NCBI GenBank assembly: GCA_964624625.1
Contig: CAZUXW010000004.1
Span: 34,349-98,348 of the forward strand
Reading direction: 5' to 3'
DNA: 64,000 nucleotides
Source of the DNA: PALSA-1180 sp964624625
GTDB lineage: Bacteria; Oederibacteriota; Muellerivitia; Muellerivitales; Muellerivitaceae
Of this stretch, positions 42,209 to 50,696 are shown piece after piece (the first letter of the stretch is position 1; each line of letters starts with the position of its first letter). Below the pieces are notes generated by a model, which worked only from the letters and a program-made list of their open reading frames with translations, was not told where the DNA came from and searched no databases. A program made the position numbers and the translations under genes.

Positions 42209-43519
42209 TTGCGCGAAACTTTAAAAAGTTTATCCATTTTCTCCTCCATGCTTTTACTGCTTCTTCTTATTTCCTCGGGTTGTGATGTCAACATTCCCGG
42301 GTGCGGGAAAAGGACCCTTCCTTTTTTTAAAAGAATCGCTCCACCCCCCACGCCCGTTCCCCAGCCGGTTCAATCGGCCCCCGTTAATCCTGTCGCGACC
42401 CCTGAACCAGCAGTTCCTATCCCGGTAACCCAGCCAGTGACCAAGACGAAGGACAAAAAAACCTCGCTGGAAGCCTCCACTGAAATGTCCATATCCAAGC
42501 CGAAAGCAGGGCCCACTTTTTCTCCCACGCCGACCTTTACCCCCATCGAAGCCGAAAAAATCGCCTATACCACCATTGAAAAGGACAAGCCCACCCTTTG
42601 GACCATGAACCCGGATGGCACCGGCAGGACCCGTTTGACGGCGGTTGGAACGGGAAGCTGGTTCCCGCTTTGGTCCCCGAACGGCAAGATTTTGGCTTTC
42701 TTATCCGACATGAACGACGAAAAGAAAATGAATCTTTACATGGTCAAAAAAGGCACCAATGATTTTACCCAAATAACCTTTTATCCCGACATGACGATCG
42801 AAAACTCGAATAACTTAAAATCCCCCTTTACCTGGTCCCCTCGAAGCGACGAGATCGCCTACACTTACCACAACCAGGTTTGGAAAGTGGACCTGACAAC
42901 CCTGAGCCAGGTAACCTTAACCACTCTTGATCCCGCCTACTCGGTTTCAGCGGTCGAATGGGCCCCCCACCGCGACACGAAATTCGTGGCCTACCTGGCT
43001 AAAAAAGGCGTTGATTTCTTTGGCTTGGTATTAGTCAATCCCCGTCTGATGGATCAACTGAAGTTGGTGGACTCCTCCACCCTCATCTCCGACATGACCT
43101 GGTCCCCCGACGCCCGGAATATCGCCTATGTTTTAAATAAAACCTCCATTTATTTGGCCTCAGCGGAAAGATCCCTTCCCAAGCTGGTCCTCTTGGGCGG
43201 CAATGCCGAACTGGGTCCCTTGCTTTCTTATTCTCCCGCGGAATCCACTGTTTCCCCCCTGTTAACCTTGGCAAAGAAACTTTCGACCGATAATGGCTTT
43301 CGTGTAGCCGTGCTGGATAAGGCCGCCTCGGACAAGGACACGGGTTCGTTGAAATTCCTTACCGAGCCTGGTGCCGTGGACGCCATTTGGTCGCCGGACG
43401 GAGGCAAGATCGCCTATGTGATGAATGGCGAGCTTTGGGTCATGGATGGGTTGACGGGAGCGAATAAAACTAGAATCGCCGCCACTGGGATTATCACGCC
43501 CAATTGGTCGAAAAAGTGA
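42209..43519 (+). CDS. Lipoprotein with TolB-like PD40 beta-propeller
   Basis: The TTG at 42209 follows AGGA by 9 nt. The 436-residue protein has a lipoprotein signal ending 'ISSGC' (Cys25). A Pro/Thr-rich linker (about 45-115) with 'SPTPTFTP' follows, then PD40-type propeller blades (about 118-430) with repeating 'W-S-P-D/N-G-K/R-I-A-Y/F' and 'L-W/Y-x-M-x...G' motifs. TolB-like propellers bind protein partners at the outer membrane, but this is not the canonical TolB, since there is no Pal or TolA gene here. It overlaps or abuts the second propeller gene. Confidence 0.82.
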   Translation: MRETLKSLSIFSSMLLLLLLISSGCDVNIPGCGKRTLPFFKRIAPPPTPVPQPVQSAPVNPVATPEPAVPIPVTQPVTKTKDKKTSLEASTEMSISKPKAGPTFSPTPTFTPIEAEKIAYTTIEKDKPTLWTMNPDGTGRTRLTAVGTGSWFPLWSPNGKILAFLSDMNDEKKMNLYMVKKGTNDFTQITFYPDMTIENSNNLKSPFTWSPRSDEIAYTYHNQVWKVDLTTLSQVTLTTLDPAYSVSAVEWAPHRDTKFVAYLAKKGVDFFGLVLVNPRLMDQLKLVDSSTLISDMTWSPDARNIAYVLNKTSIYLASAERSLPKLVLLGGNAELGPLLSYSPAESTVSPLLTLAKKLSTDNGFRVAVLDKAASDKDTGSLKFLTEPGAVDAIWSPDGGKIAYVMNGELWVMDGLTGANKTRIAATGIITPNWSKK

Positions 43520-43527
43520 GAACACAA

Positions 43528-44535
43528 ATGAGGGCAGTCCTAAAATATCCGAGGTTCACGGCAGGCTTGGCCTTGCTCCTATTGATGGGTCTTGTGGCGA
43601 CCACTGGCTGCAAGAAAAGAGCGGAGGCTCCGCCGCCCCCGCCCCCGACGCCGACCCCCGTCATTCCCCCGGGAAGCCTGGTGTTCATCCAAAAGGGCCA
43701 TTTAGCGAGATTGGATATGGAATCGAACCAAATCACGCCCTTGACCAGCGGCAAAAGCACCGAGTGGTATCCCTCCTGTTCCCCCAAAGGCGACCAGGTC
43801 ATTTATTGGTCCAATTACGCCGAAGGAAATTCCGGACAAGGAAGCTATAACCTTTGGAAAATGAATTTGGACGGGACCAACCGGATCCAACTCACCTTTG
43901 AGGAAACGGACGCGATCCAAACCAACGAGCAAAATCTCCGATTAAACGACGCGGCGTCATGGTCCATCGACGGCAAAAGGATCATTTACTCCATCGGCGG
44001 GGACATCTGGACGATTAACTCCGATGGTTATAACCCGGAAACAATCCTGCTGGGCCATCACGCCCTTTGCCCCCTTCTGTCCCCGGACGGCAAAACCGTC
44101 TTGTTCATCTCCAATGAGGGTGACGTGGTTTTCAATATTTGGGCCCTGAACCTGGAGGAAAAAACCGTGAAGAAAATAACCGAATATACCGATTGGAACG
44201 TCGGCTCCCCCTCCTATTCCATGGACGGGAAAAAGATCCTCTTTAATTTATACCGCTCCAATGTGACCCAGGTTTACACCGCCAACGCCGACGGTTCCGA
44301 TCCCCTGAACATCACCAATAACAACCGCAGCTTGTGCCCCCGTTACGCCGTTAACGACCGTAAAATAGTCTTCAGCTCTTTTGGAACGGGCGAGGACGCG
44401 GGTCTTAATCTTTTCATCGTGAACGCCAACGGAACCGAGACAAAAACCCTCACCACCGAGGGGGGAGCCTCTCCCAGCTGGGCCCCCGCCCGGGTTGTCA
44501 CTTCAACGTCCCTCCCGACTCCTGTCGGTAAATAA
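43528..44535 (+). CDS. Second PD40 beta-propeller lipoprotein
   Basis: The ATG at 43528 is 8 bp past the previous stop; a GTG at 43516 is the alternative. The 335-residue protein has a lipobox 'ATTGC' (Cys28), a run of prolines and TPTP (about 35-45), and PD40 blades ('W-S-I-D-G-K-R-I-I-Y', 'L-S-P-D-G-K-T-V-L-F', 'Y-S-M-D-G-K-K-I-L-F'). It is a paralogue of the upstream lipoprotein, probably by tandem duplication, and likely works with it in the periplasm. Its stop codon abuts the glyA stop with no spacer. Confidence 0.85.
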   Translation: MRAVLKYPRFTAGLALLLLMGLVATTGCKKRAEAPPPPPPTPTPVIPPGSLVFIQKGHLARLDMESNQITPLTSGKSTEWYPSCSPKGDQVIYWSNYAEGNSGQGSYNLWKMNLDGTNRIQLTFEETDAIQTNEQNLRLNDAASWSIDGKRIIYSIGGDIWTINSDGYNPETILLGHHALCPLLSPDGKTVLFISNEGDVVFNIWALNLEEKTVKKITEYTDWNVGSPSYSMDGKKILFNLYRSNVTQVYTANADGSDPLNITNNNRSLCPRYAVNDRKIVFSSFGTGEDAGLNLFIVNANGTETKTLTTEGGASPSWAPARVVTSTSLPTPVGK

Positions 44536-45852
44536 CTAAACCACCCATTTCAGCAGTTCGGGATAGAGCGGGAATTTTTTCGTCAATTCCCCTATTTCCC
44601 CCTTCACCTTTTCTCGCACTTCCTTGTTTTCAGGCGCGGTGATGACCTCGTTGATCCATTTGGCGATCAACTTGAATTCCGCTTCCTTAAAGCCCCTGGT
44701 GGTCAGGGCGGGCGAGCCCAGCCTCAAACCGCTGGTTAAAAGCGGCGATTCGGTGTCGTAGGGCACGGAGTTCTTGTTGGTGGTGATATTGGCCTCATCC
44801 AGGGTCATTTGGGCCTGCTTTCCGTTGATCTTCTTGTTCCGCAGGTCAATCAGCATCAAGTGGTTATCCGTCCCCCCTGAGACGATGTTAAATCCATATC
44901 CCACGAGGGCCTCACAAAGTGTTTTCGCGTTGAGTTTCACCTGTTTGGCGTATTGCTTGAACTCCGGCTTCAGGGCCTCCCCAAAGGCCACGGCCTTGGC
45001 CGCGATGACGTGCATCAGCGGCCCGCCTTGGATTCCGGGGATCATTTGGCTGTCCAACAGTTCCCCCATTTTTTTAGTACGGCCGCTTTTGGGAGCCACC
45101 GCTCCAAAAGGGTTATCAAAGTCCTTCCCCATGAGGATCATGCCGCCTCGCGGGCCCCGGAGGGTTTTGTGGGTCGTCGTGGTGACCACATGACAATGGT
45201 CCATGGGGTTATTGAGCTCGCCCGCCACGATCAAACCCGCCGTATGGGCGATATCAGCCCAAAGGAAGGCGCCGACCTCGTCCGCGATCTGGCGGAAGGC
45301 CGCGTAATCCCAATCCCTCGAGTAGGCTGACGCGCCGATGGAGATCATCTTGGGCCTGTGTTTTTTGGCCAAATCCCTGGCCTGGTCCATATCCACCCGA
45401 CCGTCCTCCTTGCGGACCTGGTAGGCGAAGAAGTTATACATCCTCCCGGAGAAATTTCCCTTGAAACCGTGGGTCAGGTGTCCGCCGTGGGACAAATCAA
45501 GGCCCAGGACCGTGTCGCCGGGATTGATGAAGGTAAAATAAACCGCCATGTTGGCCTGGCTGCCGGCGTGGGGCTGCACATTGACATATTGCGCCCCGAA
45601 AAAAAGTTTGGAAGCCCTTTCCCTGGCCAGGTTCTCCGCCACATCCACCCACTCGCAGCCGCCGTAATAGCGGTTGCCGGGATAGCCCTCGGCGTATTTA
45701 TTGTTCATCACGTTGCCCAGAGTATCCAGGACGGCCACGCTTGGAAAATTTTCCGAGGCGATAAGTTCCAGCTTCTCGTTCTGCCGGTGAAGCTCCCCCA
45801 CGGTCGCCCGGTAGATTTCAGGATCGGCGGCTTTTAGGTATTCCATGGACAT
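44536..45852 (-). CDS. glyA: Serine hydroxymethyltransferase
   Basis: The 438-residue PLP enzyme interconverts serine and glycine and loads one-carbon units on tetrahydrofolate. It shows 'LIASENFPS' (about 29-37), 'YAEGYPGNRYYGGCEWVD', and the PLP Lys in 'TTTTHKTLRGPRGG' (about 226-239), all canonical. AAGGAG lies 8 nt before the ATG. It is convergent with the PD40 gene, with directly adjacent stop codons. Confidence 0.97.
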   Translation of the reverse strand: MSMEYLKAADPEIYRATVGELHRQNEKLELIASENFPSVAVLDTLGNVMNNKYAEGYPGNRYYGGCEWVDVAENLARERASKLFFGAQYVNVQPHAGSQANMAVYFTFINPGDTVLGLDLSHGGHLTHGFKGNFSGRMYNFFAYQVRKEDGRVDMDQARDLAKKHRPKMISIGASAYSRDWDYAAFRQIADEVGAFLWADIAHTAGLIVAGELNNPMDHCHVVTTTTHKTLRGPRGGMILMGKDFDNPFGAVAPKSGRTKKMGELLDSQMIPGIQGGPLMHVIAAKAVAFGEALKPEFKQYAKQVKLNAKTLCEALVGYGFNIVSGGTDNHLMLIDLRNKKINGKQAQMTLDEANITTNKNSVPYDTESPLLTSGLRLGSPALTTRGFKEAEFKLIAKWINEVITAPENKEVREKVKGEIGELTKKFPLYPELLKWVV

Positions 45853-45915
45853 GGGTGAGGCTCCTTTTCGAGTGGTTTAATTTTGCCGGCCAGGACGGGG
45901 CCCCCGCCGGCGGTT

Positions 45916-46236
45916 TTAAAAGCGAACGATCATCCCGACTTTTAGCCGCAATTTGCCGCATGAGCCGCGAGGCAGTTCCAAACAATGCTCGCTTTCCGGG
46001 GGCCCCCAAAAGAGGCGCCAAGGGCCGGCGGACGGAACAATTTCGAGTATTGTCCGGGTTTTATCCATAAAAACAAGGTCTGGTTTTAAAAAAGTGAAGA
46101 AGGTATGGACGGACCGGCAATGGGGGAAAAAAAGGCCCTTGGCCCCGGGGGGCCAGTTCCGCATCCCCATGAGGCCTAAAAATCTCGGCCAAAATGTCCC
46201 GGCGGTCAGGATGTTTTGAAGGGACAGGCTTCTCAT
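45916..46236 (-). CDS. DUF192 family protein
   Basis: The 106-residue protein matches DUF192 in layout: 'FWPRFLGLMGMRNWPPGAKGLFFP' start, 'CRSVHTFFTFLKPDLVFMDK' centre and 'CLELPRGSCGKLRLKVGM' end. The role of the family is unknown; it often lies near tad pilus genes, and here it overlaps tadC (ATGA). Most homologues are exported, but this copy has no clear signal peptide. Translation is coupled to TadC. Confidence 0.82.
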   Translation of the reverse strand: MRSLSLQNILTAGTFWPRFLGLMGMRNWPPGAKGLFFPHCRSVHTFFTFLKPDLVFMDKTRTILEIVPSAGPWRLFWGPPESEHCLELPRGSCGKLRLKVGMIVRF

Positions 46237-47099
46237 GGCCGGAAGAATTGCAGGAGAATGGGCCCAAAGATGATCAAAAAAGTCACCGGCATGATGAAGA
46301 GGATCAAGGGGACCAGCATCTTAACGGGCATTTCCTGGACGGTTTTTTCGGCCCTTTGAGTTTGCTTGTCACGGGTGGTCAAGGAAAGCTGCCGCAGGAT
46401 TTTCGAGACCCCTGTGCCGAAGCGCTCGGCCTGGATAAGGCTGGCGCAAAAGAGGCTGTAATCGGTCAAATGGAGCCGGCTGGCAGAGGATTCCAGCGCC
46501 TTTTTGCGGCTGGAACCGCTTTGGGTTTGCCCCAGGACAAGGGTGAATTCGGCCTGGAGGGGTCCTGGTTTTGAATGGCGGAGATATTGCTCCATCGACT
46601 GTTCCAGGGAAAGGCCAGCCTCGGAACATAAAGAGAGGATTTCCAACGCGTTCGGCAATTCCGACAGCAGAGCCCTTTCCCGCCTCCCGGCCTGGTCCCG
46701 AAGCCATTGCAGAGGGAGGATTCCTCCGGCCAAGAGGGCCAAGAGCCCCAGTCCCAGGCTGCCGGTCAAAAAAAGAACAAAAGCCGCAGCCACCAGGGCT
46801 GAAAATATTTGGGAAAAAACCAAATGGCGCTGGGTCAAGTCGCCGCGTCCCGCCCTTTGAAGAAGGCCCGAGAGGTAGAGGGCGTAATTCCCGGCCCATT
46901 TGAATCTCGAAAGCGATGGAAGCCTATTTCCGACGAGAAAAATGGTTCCGGCGGCCAGGGAGGTCTTTTGGGATTGGAGGAGGTTCGACAGCCTGATTTT
47001 TTGCCTCCAGGTGCGCCAGGAGGACAGGGCCTCGTCCGCCAGGTTGAAAGAAAGCCATCCCCACATGACCGCTGAAATGAGGAGAAAAAAGGTCGCCAA
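46233..47099 (-). CDS. tadC: Type II/IV secretion system F-domain protein, TadC-like
   Basis: The TTG start at 47099 has GGAG 7 nt upstream, inside the end of tadB. The 288-residue inner-membrane protein has an N-terminal TM helix, two central helices (about 90-130), the T2SSF domain with 'LPNALEILSLCSEAGLSLEQSM' (about 152-173), and a C-terminal TM pair. TadC is the second platform protein of Flp/tight-adherence pili. The ATPase TadA/CpaF, secretin and pilin are not in this window. Confidence 0.88.
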   Translation of the reverse strand: MATFFLLISAVMWGWLSFNLADEALSSWRTWRQKIRLSNLLQSQKTSLAAGTIFLVGNRLPSLSRFKWAGNYALYLSGLLQRAGRGDLTQRHLVFSQIFSALVAAAFVLFLTGSLGLGLLALLAGGILPLQWLRDQAGRRERALLSELPNALEILSLCSEAGLSLEQSMEQYLRHSKPGPLQAEFTLVLGQTQSGSSRKKALESSASRLHLTDYSLFCASLIQAERFGTGVSKILRQLSLTTRDKQTQRAEKTVQEMPVKMLVPLILFIMPVTFLIIFGPILLQFFRP

Positions 47100-47100
47100 G

Positions 47101-47940
47101 TCAAAACTCCAAGCGTAAAAGCTGTCGAATCCAAAGGAACCCGATCGTTTCCAACAAACCAGCCAGCAGAAGGATGGCCCATCCTGTTTTTTCGGTGAAA
47201 AGCGGGAGGATAAGGCCGGGATCCATGAAAAAAAAGACGGCTCCCAGCAAAAGCGGCAGCAACCCCATGAGAAGTCCCGAAAGCCGGGCCTGGGCCGTAA
47301 GGGCTTCCCTCTTACGGAACATCCTGTTCTTTTCCTCCATGCCGTCCATTAGGACCTCCAGCAAATGGATCAAATTAGCCCCCGTTTGCCGGGAAATCCT
47401 GTAGGATTCCAGAAATTGCCTCAACTCGATGAAACCCTCAAAACGACCGCACATTTTGGACAGGGCCTGGTCGGCGGAAGCCCCCAGATTCAACTCGGAG
47501 CAAACCAAGGACCATTCCTCTTTTAATGGACTGGGACTTTCCGCCGACAAGTACTCAAAAACCTGTTGGACGGTTTGACCTGTTTTAAGCGATTGAACCA
47601 TCATCCCCAGAGCTTGAGGGAAAAGCTCGCGCATCCCCTCCATTTTTTTATTCCGCTCGATTTTTTTCAGGTAAATCGGAATATTTTTGAGGGCGTACCA
47701 GCCCAAGGCGAGGGGAAAAAGGATGAAAAGGACCGGGAAACCAGCGAGCCCCAAGGCCGCCACCGCCGCCAGGGCGCAGAGGATGCCAAGGGGGGCGCGG
47801 ATGGGGATTCTTCCGCTCCAGGCCTTTGTCGGGAGGGTGGAAGGCTTGACCAGGGCCGACATCCCTTGGGCGGCCCACCAGGATAAAAGTCCCGCGGATA
47901 AGGCCGCCAAGCCCACGCCAGCCAACAGGGATGGGTTCAT
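47101..47940 (-). CDS. tadB: Type II/IV secretion system F-domain protein, TadB-like
   Basis: The 279-residue inner-membrane protein has N-terminal hydrophobic helices (about 4-24, 50-80), the T2SSF domain ('ELFPQALGMMVQSLKTGQTVQQVFEYL', about 112-138; 'KMCGRFEGFIELRQFLESYRISRQTGANL'), and C-terminal helices. It pairs with TadC as the pilus assembly platform. Its ATG overlaps the TPR lipoprotein stop, so the three genes form one translation unit. Confidence 0.87.
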   Translation of the reverse strand: MNPSLLAGVGLAALSAGLLSWWAAQGMSALVKPSTLPTKAWSGRIPIRAPLGILCALAAVAALGLAGFPVLFILFPLALGWYALKNIPIYLKKIERNKKMEGMRELFPQALGMMVQSLKTGQTVQQVFEYLSAESPSPLKEEWSLVCSELNLGASADQALSKMCGRFEGFIELRQFLESYRISRQTGANLIHLLEVLMDGMEEKNRMFRKREALTAQARLSGLLMGLLPLLLGAVFFFMDPGLILPLFTEKTGWAILLLAGLLETIGFLWIRQLLRLEF

Positions 47941-48641
47941 TCGCTGACTCCCACCCCTTTATTGAAAGGCTCCTCTTCCTCGATTTGACGAAGGCTTTTC
48001 TGGGCGGATTGTTGGATGTCGCGATTTTGGGTCAATGCCATGAGTTTTCGAAGCTCGATTTTGGCCTGCTTGAAGTTCAATAATTTTAAAAAGGAGTTGG
48101 CGATCATCAATTGGGCCGAGGTCGCGGCCTGGTCCGTGGGATATTTCTCGATCAGGTCACGGTAGGCGTTGATGGCGTCTCCGACCTTGTCGTCCAACAG
48201 AAGGCAGTTTCCCGATTGGAGCTGGGCGTAGGGGGCAAAACCCTTATCGCCGTAGGAAGTTAGGAGCTTCTTATATTCCTTTCCGGCTTTTTCGTAATGG
48301 CCCTGCCAATACTCGCAATCGGCCAGGAGCTTTTGGGCGTTCGCCGCATAGAAGCCGCCCTGGTAAAAATCAAGGATTTGCTTGAGGGGAAGCTTGGCGC
48401 CGTGAAAATCCGATTGGCCGTAAACGAGGACATATGCTTGGAGGTAAAGGGCCTCCTCCGAGGAGGCGCTGGCCGGGACCAGGCTGGAAATTTCCCTCGC
48501 CAGCCTGAGGACTTCCTTGTAATCGCCTTCGGCCAATAACTCCCGGAGTTTTAACAGGGGCGCCTGGACCGGGGGCGGCGGCGGGGATTTCCTGCCGCAG
48601 CCGGCCGCCAGGACCGCAGTGAATAAAAAGATGAGGAACAT
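47937..48641 (-). CDS. TPR lipoprotein next to tad genes
   Basis: I choose the ATG at 48641, which gives a lipoprotein signal 'FTAVLAAGC' (Cys15); the frame runs on to 48911 but overlaps argS. The 234-residue protein has a Pro-rich linker (18-26) and TPR/BamD-like repeats (about 30-215), such as 'A-x-x-E-Y-K-K-L-L-x-S-Y-G-D' units. By position it could be the TadD-type pilus lipoprotein, which is also a TPR protein, but it lies upstream rather than downstream of TadB/C. Confidence 0.78.
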   Translation of the reverse strand: MFLIFLFTAVLAAGCGRKSPPPPPVQAPLLKLRELLAEGDYKEVLRLAREISSLVPASASSEEALYLQAYVLVYGQSDFHGAKLPLKQILDFYQGGFYAANAQKLLADCEYWQGHYEKAGKEYKKLLTSYGDKGFAPYAQLQSGNCLLLDDKVGDAINAYRDLIEKYPTDQAATSAQLMIANSFLKLLNFKQAKIELRKLMALTQNRDIQQSAQKSLRQIEEEEPFNKGVGVSE

Positions 48642-48694
48642 TTTTCCCAAGACATTACCCCGTAATCCAGGATCCCGATGAGCCGCGCCGGACC

Positions 48695-50326
48695 TCACAT
48701 TTGCTCCGGCGCGGATACGCCCAGGAGGGCCAAGGCGTTGTGAAGGACCGTTTTCACCCCCTTGACCAGGCTCAATCGGGCCTTGGCCACCTCCGGCGGG
48801 GCGTCCAATATCCGGTGTTTTGAGTAGAAAAGATGGAAACCGCCGGCAAGGTTTTGCAAGTAAGCCACCATCCGGTGCGGTTCGAAAGCCCTGCCGCTTT
48901 CCACGACCCATTGTGGATATTCCATGATTTCTTTCAAGAGTAAAAGGGACTCGGGTTCGACGAGTGGGGTAAATTCACCGGACCTTTGGCCCGGAGTCAA
49001 CCCGTTCTCGGCGCATTTTTTCAGCAAACTGCAGATCCTGGCATGGGCATATTGGATGTAAAAGACGGGGTTTTCATCCGTCTGCTTCCGCGCCACCTCA
49101 ATATCAAAATCAAAATGACTGTTCGCGCCCCTCATCACGAAAAAAAACCTCGCCGCGTCCTTCCCCACCTTTTCCAACAGCTCGTCCATCGTGACGAATT
49201 TTCCCTCGCGTTTGGACATCTTGACCTTTTCCGTCCCTTCCATCAGGTTGACCTGCTGGGCGATGAGGACCGTAAAATGGTCCACGGCGCAGCCAGCGGC
49301 CTGGAGGGCGGATTTCATCCGGAGGATATGGCCGTGGTGGTCCGGCCCCCAAATGTCCAGGACCTGGTTGAATCCACGGGAGAATTTTTGAAGGTGGTAG
49401 GCGATATCCGCGGCGAAATAAGCGAATTGTCCGTCGCTTTTCACGATGACCTCGTCCTTGGGGGCCCCAAAATCCGAGACCCTCATCCATTGAGCTCCGT
49501 CTTTTTCATATATCAGGCCGGATTTTTGGAGGTCCTCAACGGTTTTTCGGACCAACCCGGAGTCGTGCAATTCCCTTTTCTCCGAAAACCAACGGTCAAA
49601 GGAAACGCCGTAGCTTTCCAGGGACTTCTTGTGCCATCCCAGGACCTGTTCCATGCCCCACAAGGAAGCGTCGGGCGGAGGGAGAACCTTCACATATTCC
49701 CTGGCCAGGTCCTCCATATAGGCCCCTTGATAGCCGTTTTCCGGCGCTGGTGTGTTGAGGCCGTTGATCCGGTCGCGGGCCGCTAAAAGCGATTCCCCAA
49801 AAAGCCTGGCCTGGACCCCCGCGTCATTGACGTAATACTCGCGGGAAACCACCGCGCCGGAGGCGGCCAGGAGATTCGCGATACAGTCGCCCAGGGCCGC
49901 CGCCCTGGCGTTGACCACGTTCAGAGGGCCGGTGGGATTCGCGCTGACAAATTCCAAAATCACACGGGAGGTTTTTTCCTGGTTATTTTCCCCGAATCGA
50001 TCCCCTTGATCCAGCGCCTGTTCCAAGGCGGAATAATAGACCCTTGGGTTCAGCCGCAAATTGATAAAGCCCGGTGAAGCCGCCTCGGCGGTCAAGACCA
50101 GTTCCGGATCGAACTTCAGGTTTTGGATCAGGTCCCGGGCGATGGCCAAGGGCGGCTTCTTGAGCTTTTTCGCCAGCAACATGGCCAAGGGAGCCGCGTA
50201 ATCACCATGGTTTTTATCCTTGGGCCGCTCGATCGAAACGGGGGTTTCGCCGGCTCCGAGGGGCCCGGCGGCCTCGCGGAAAGCCTCCGCCAAGGTTTGA
50301 TGAAGGGAAAAGATGTCGTTATTCAT
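48695..50326 (-). CDS. argS: Arginyl-tRNA synthetase
   Basis: The 543-residue enzyme charges tRNA-Arg. It has the N-terminal additional domain (about 1-105), the class I catalytic core with 'SANPTGPL' (128-135) and 'KMSKR' (369-373), the 'EYYVNDAG' and 'WGPDHHGHI' motifs, and the DALR anticodon-binding domain (about 410-543). The HIGH motif, usually HVGH in ArgRS, is N-V-V-N here (136-139): both histidines are Asn. Everything else looks intact, so I take it as a functional variant. Confidence 0.95.
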   Translation of the reverse strand: MNNDIFSLHQTLAEAFREAAGPLGAGETPVSIERPKDKNHGDYAAPLAMLLAKKLKKPPLAIARDLIQNLKFDPELVLTAEAASPGFINLRLNPRVYYSALEQALDQGDRFGENNQEKTSRVILEFVSANPTGPLNVVNARAAALGDCIANLLAASGAVVSREYYVNDAGVQARLFGESLLAARDRINGLNTPAPENGYQGAYMEDLAREYVKVLPPPDASLWGMEQVLGWHKKSLESYGVSFDRWFSEKRELHDSGLVRKTVEDLQKSGLIYEKDGAQWMRVSDFGAPKDEVIVKSDGQFAYFAADIAYHLQKFSRGFNQVLDIWGPDHHGHILRMKSALQAAGCAVDHFTVLIAQQVNLMEGTEKVKMSKREGKFVTMDELLEKVGKDAARFFFVMRGANSHFDFDIEVARKQTDENPVFYIQYAHARICSLLKKCAENGLTPGQRSGEFTPLVEPESLLLLKEIMEYPQWVVESGRAFEPHRMVAYLQNLAGGFHLFYSKHRILDAPPEVAKARLSLVKGVKTVLHNALALLGVSAPEQM

Positions 50327-50330
50327 GGGG

Positions 50331-50696
50331 CTAGAGTTGGATCGTCAGGAGTGTTTTATAGTTCAGGGACCTCATTTTCAGTTCCACGGACTCGAAATCG
50401 CTTTTTCTCCCGTCAAACAGCTCCCATATGATTTTTTCCAAATCCGAGGTGGGGGGCGGCAGAAACTCGACCTGGCGCTCGCCCTGGGGATCCGTGATGA
50501 CATGCACCAAACCCATTCCCGCGAAGGTTTGAAGCTTGGCTTCCAGGGCGTCTTCGGGCAGTGAAATGAGGTCCGCGACGGACTTGGTGGAATACCTGGT
50601 GCCTTTGGCCAGGAGCCAAATTCCCATTAAGAGGCGGGAGGTAGTGTTGGAAAATAGTTTCTTGAACTTATTGCGTTCAGTGTTGATTTCGCTCAC
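50331..50696 (-). CDS. Small winged-helix-like protein, function unknown
   Basis: The GTG at 50696 has AAAGGAG 7 nt upstream and overlaps the LytR_C gene by 20 bp. The 121-residue protein has an N-terminal helical part, then 'LLMGIWLLAKGTRYSTKSVADLISLPEDAL' (about 22-51), which looks like a helix-turn-helix followed by a wing ('GLVHVITDPQGERQVEFLPP'), and a C-terminal helix pair. It may bind DNA or RNA. By operon position one might expect RsfS, but I see no RsfS motifs. Confidence 0.65.
   Translation of the reverse strand: MSEINTERNKFKKLFSNTTSRLLMGIWLLAKGTRYSTKSVADLISLPEDALEAKLQTFAGMGLVHVITDPQGERQVEFLPPPTSDLEKIIWELFDGRKSDFESVELKMRSLNYKTLLTIQL

Noticed and set aside
50331..50696. RsfS (ribosomal silencing factor), expected after yqeK-lytR
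   Set aside because: The protein has a winged-helix-like pattern and none of the RsfS fold motifs.
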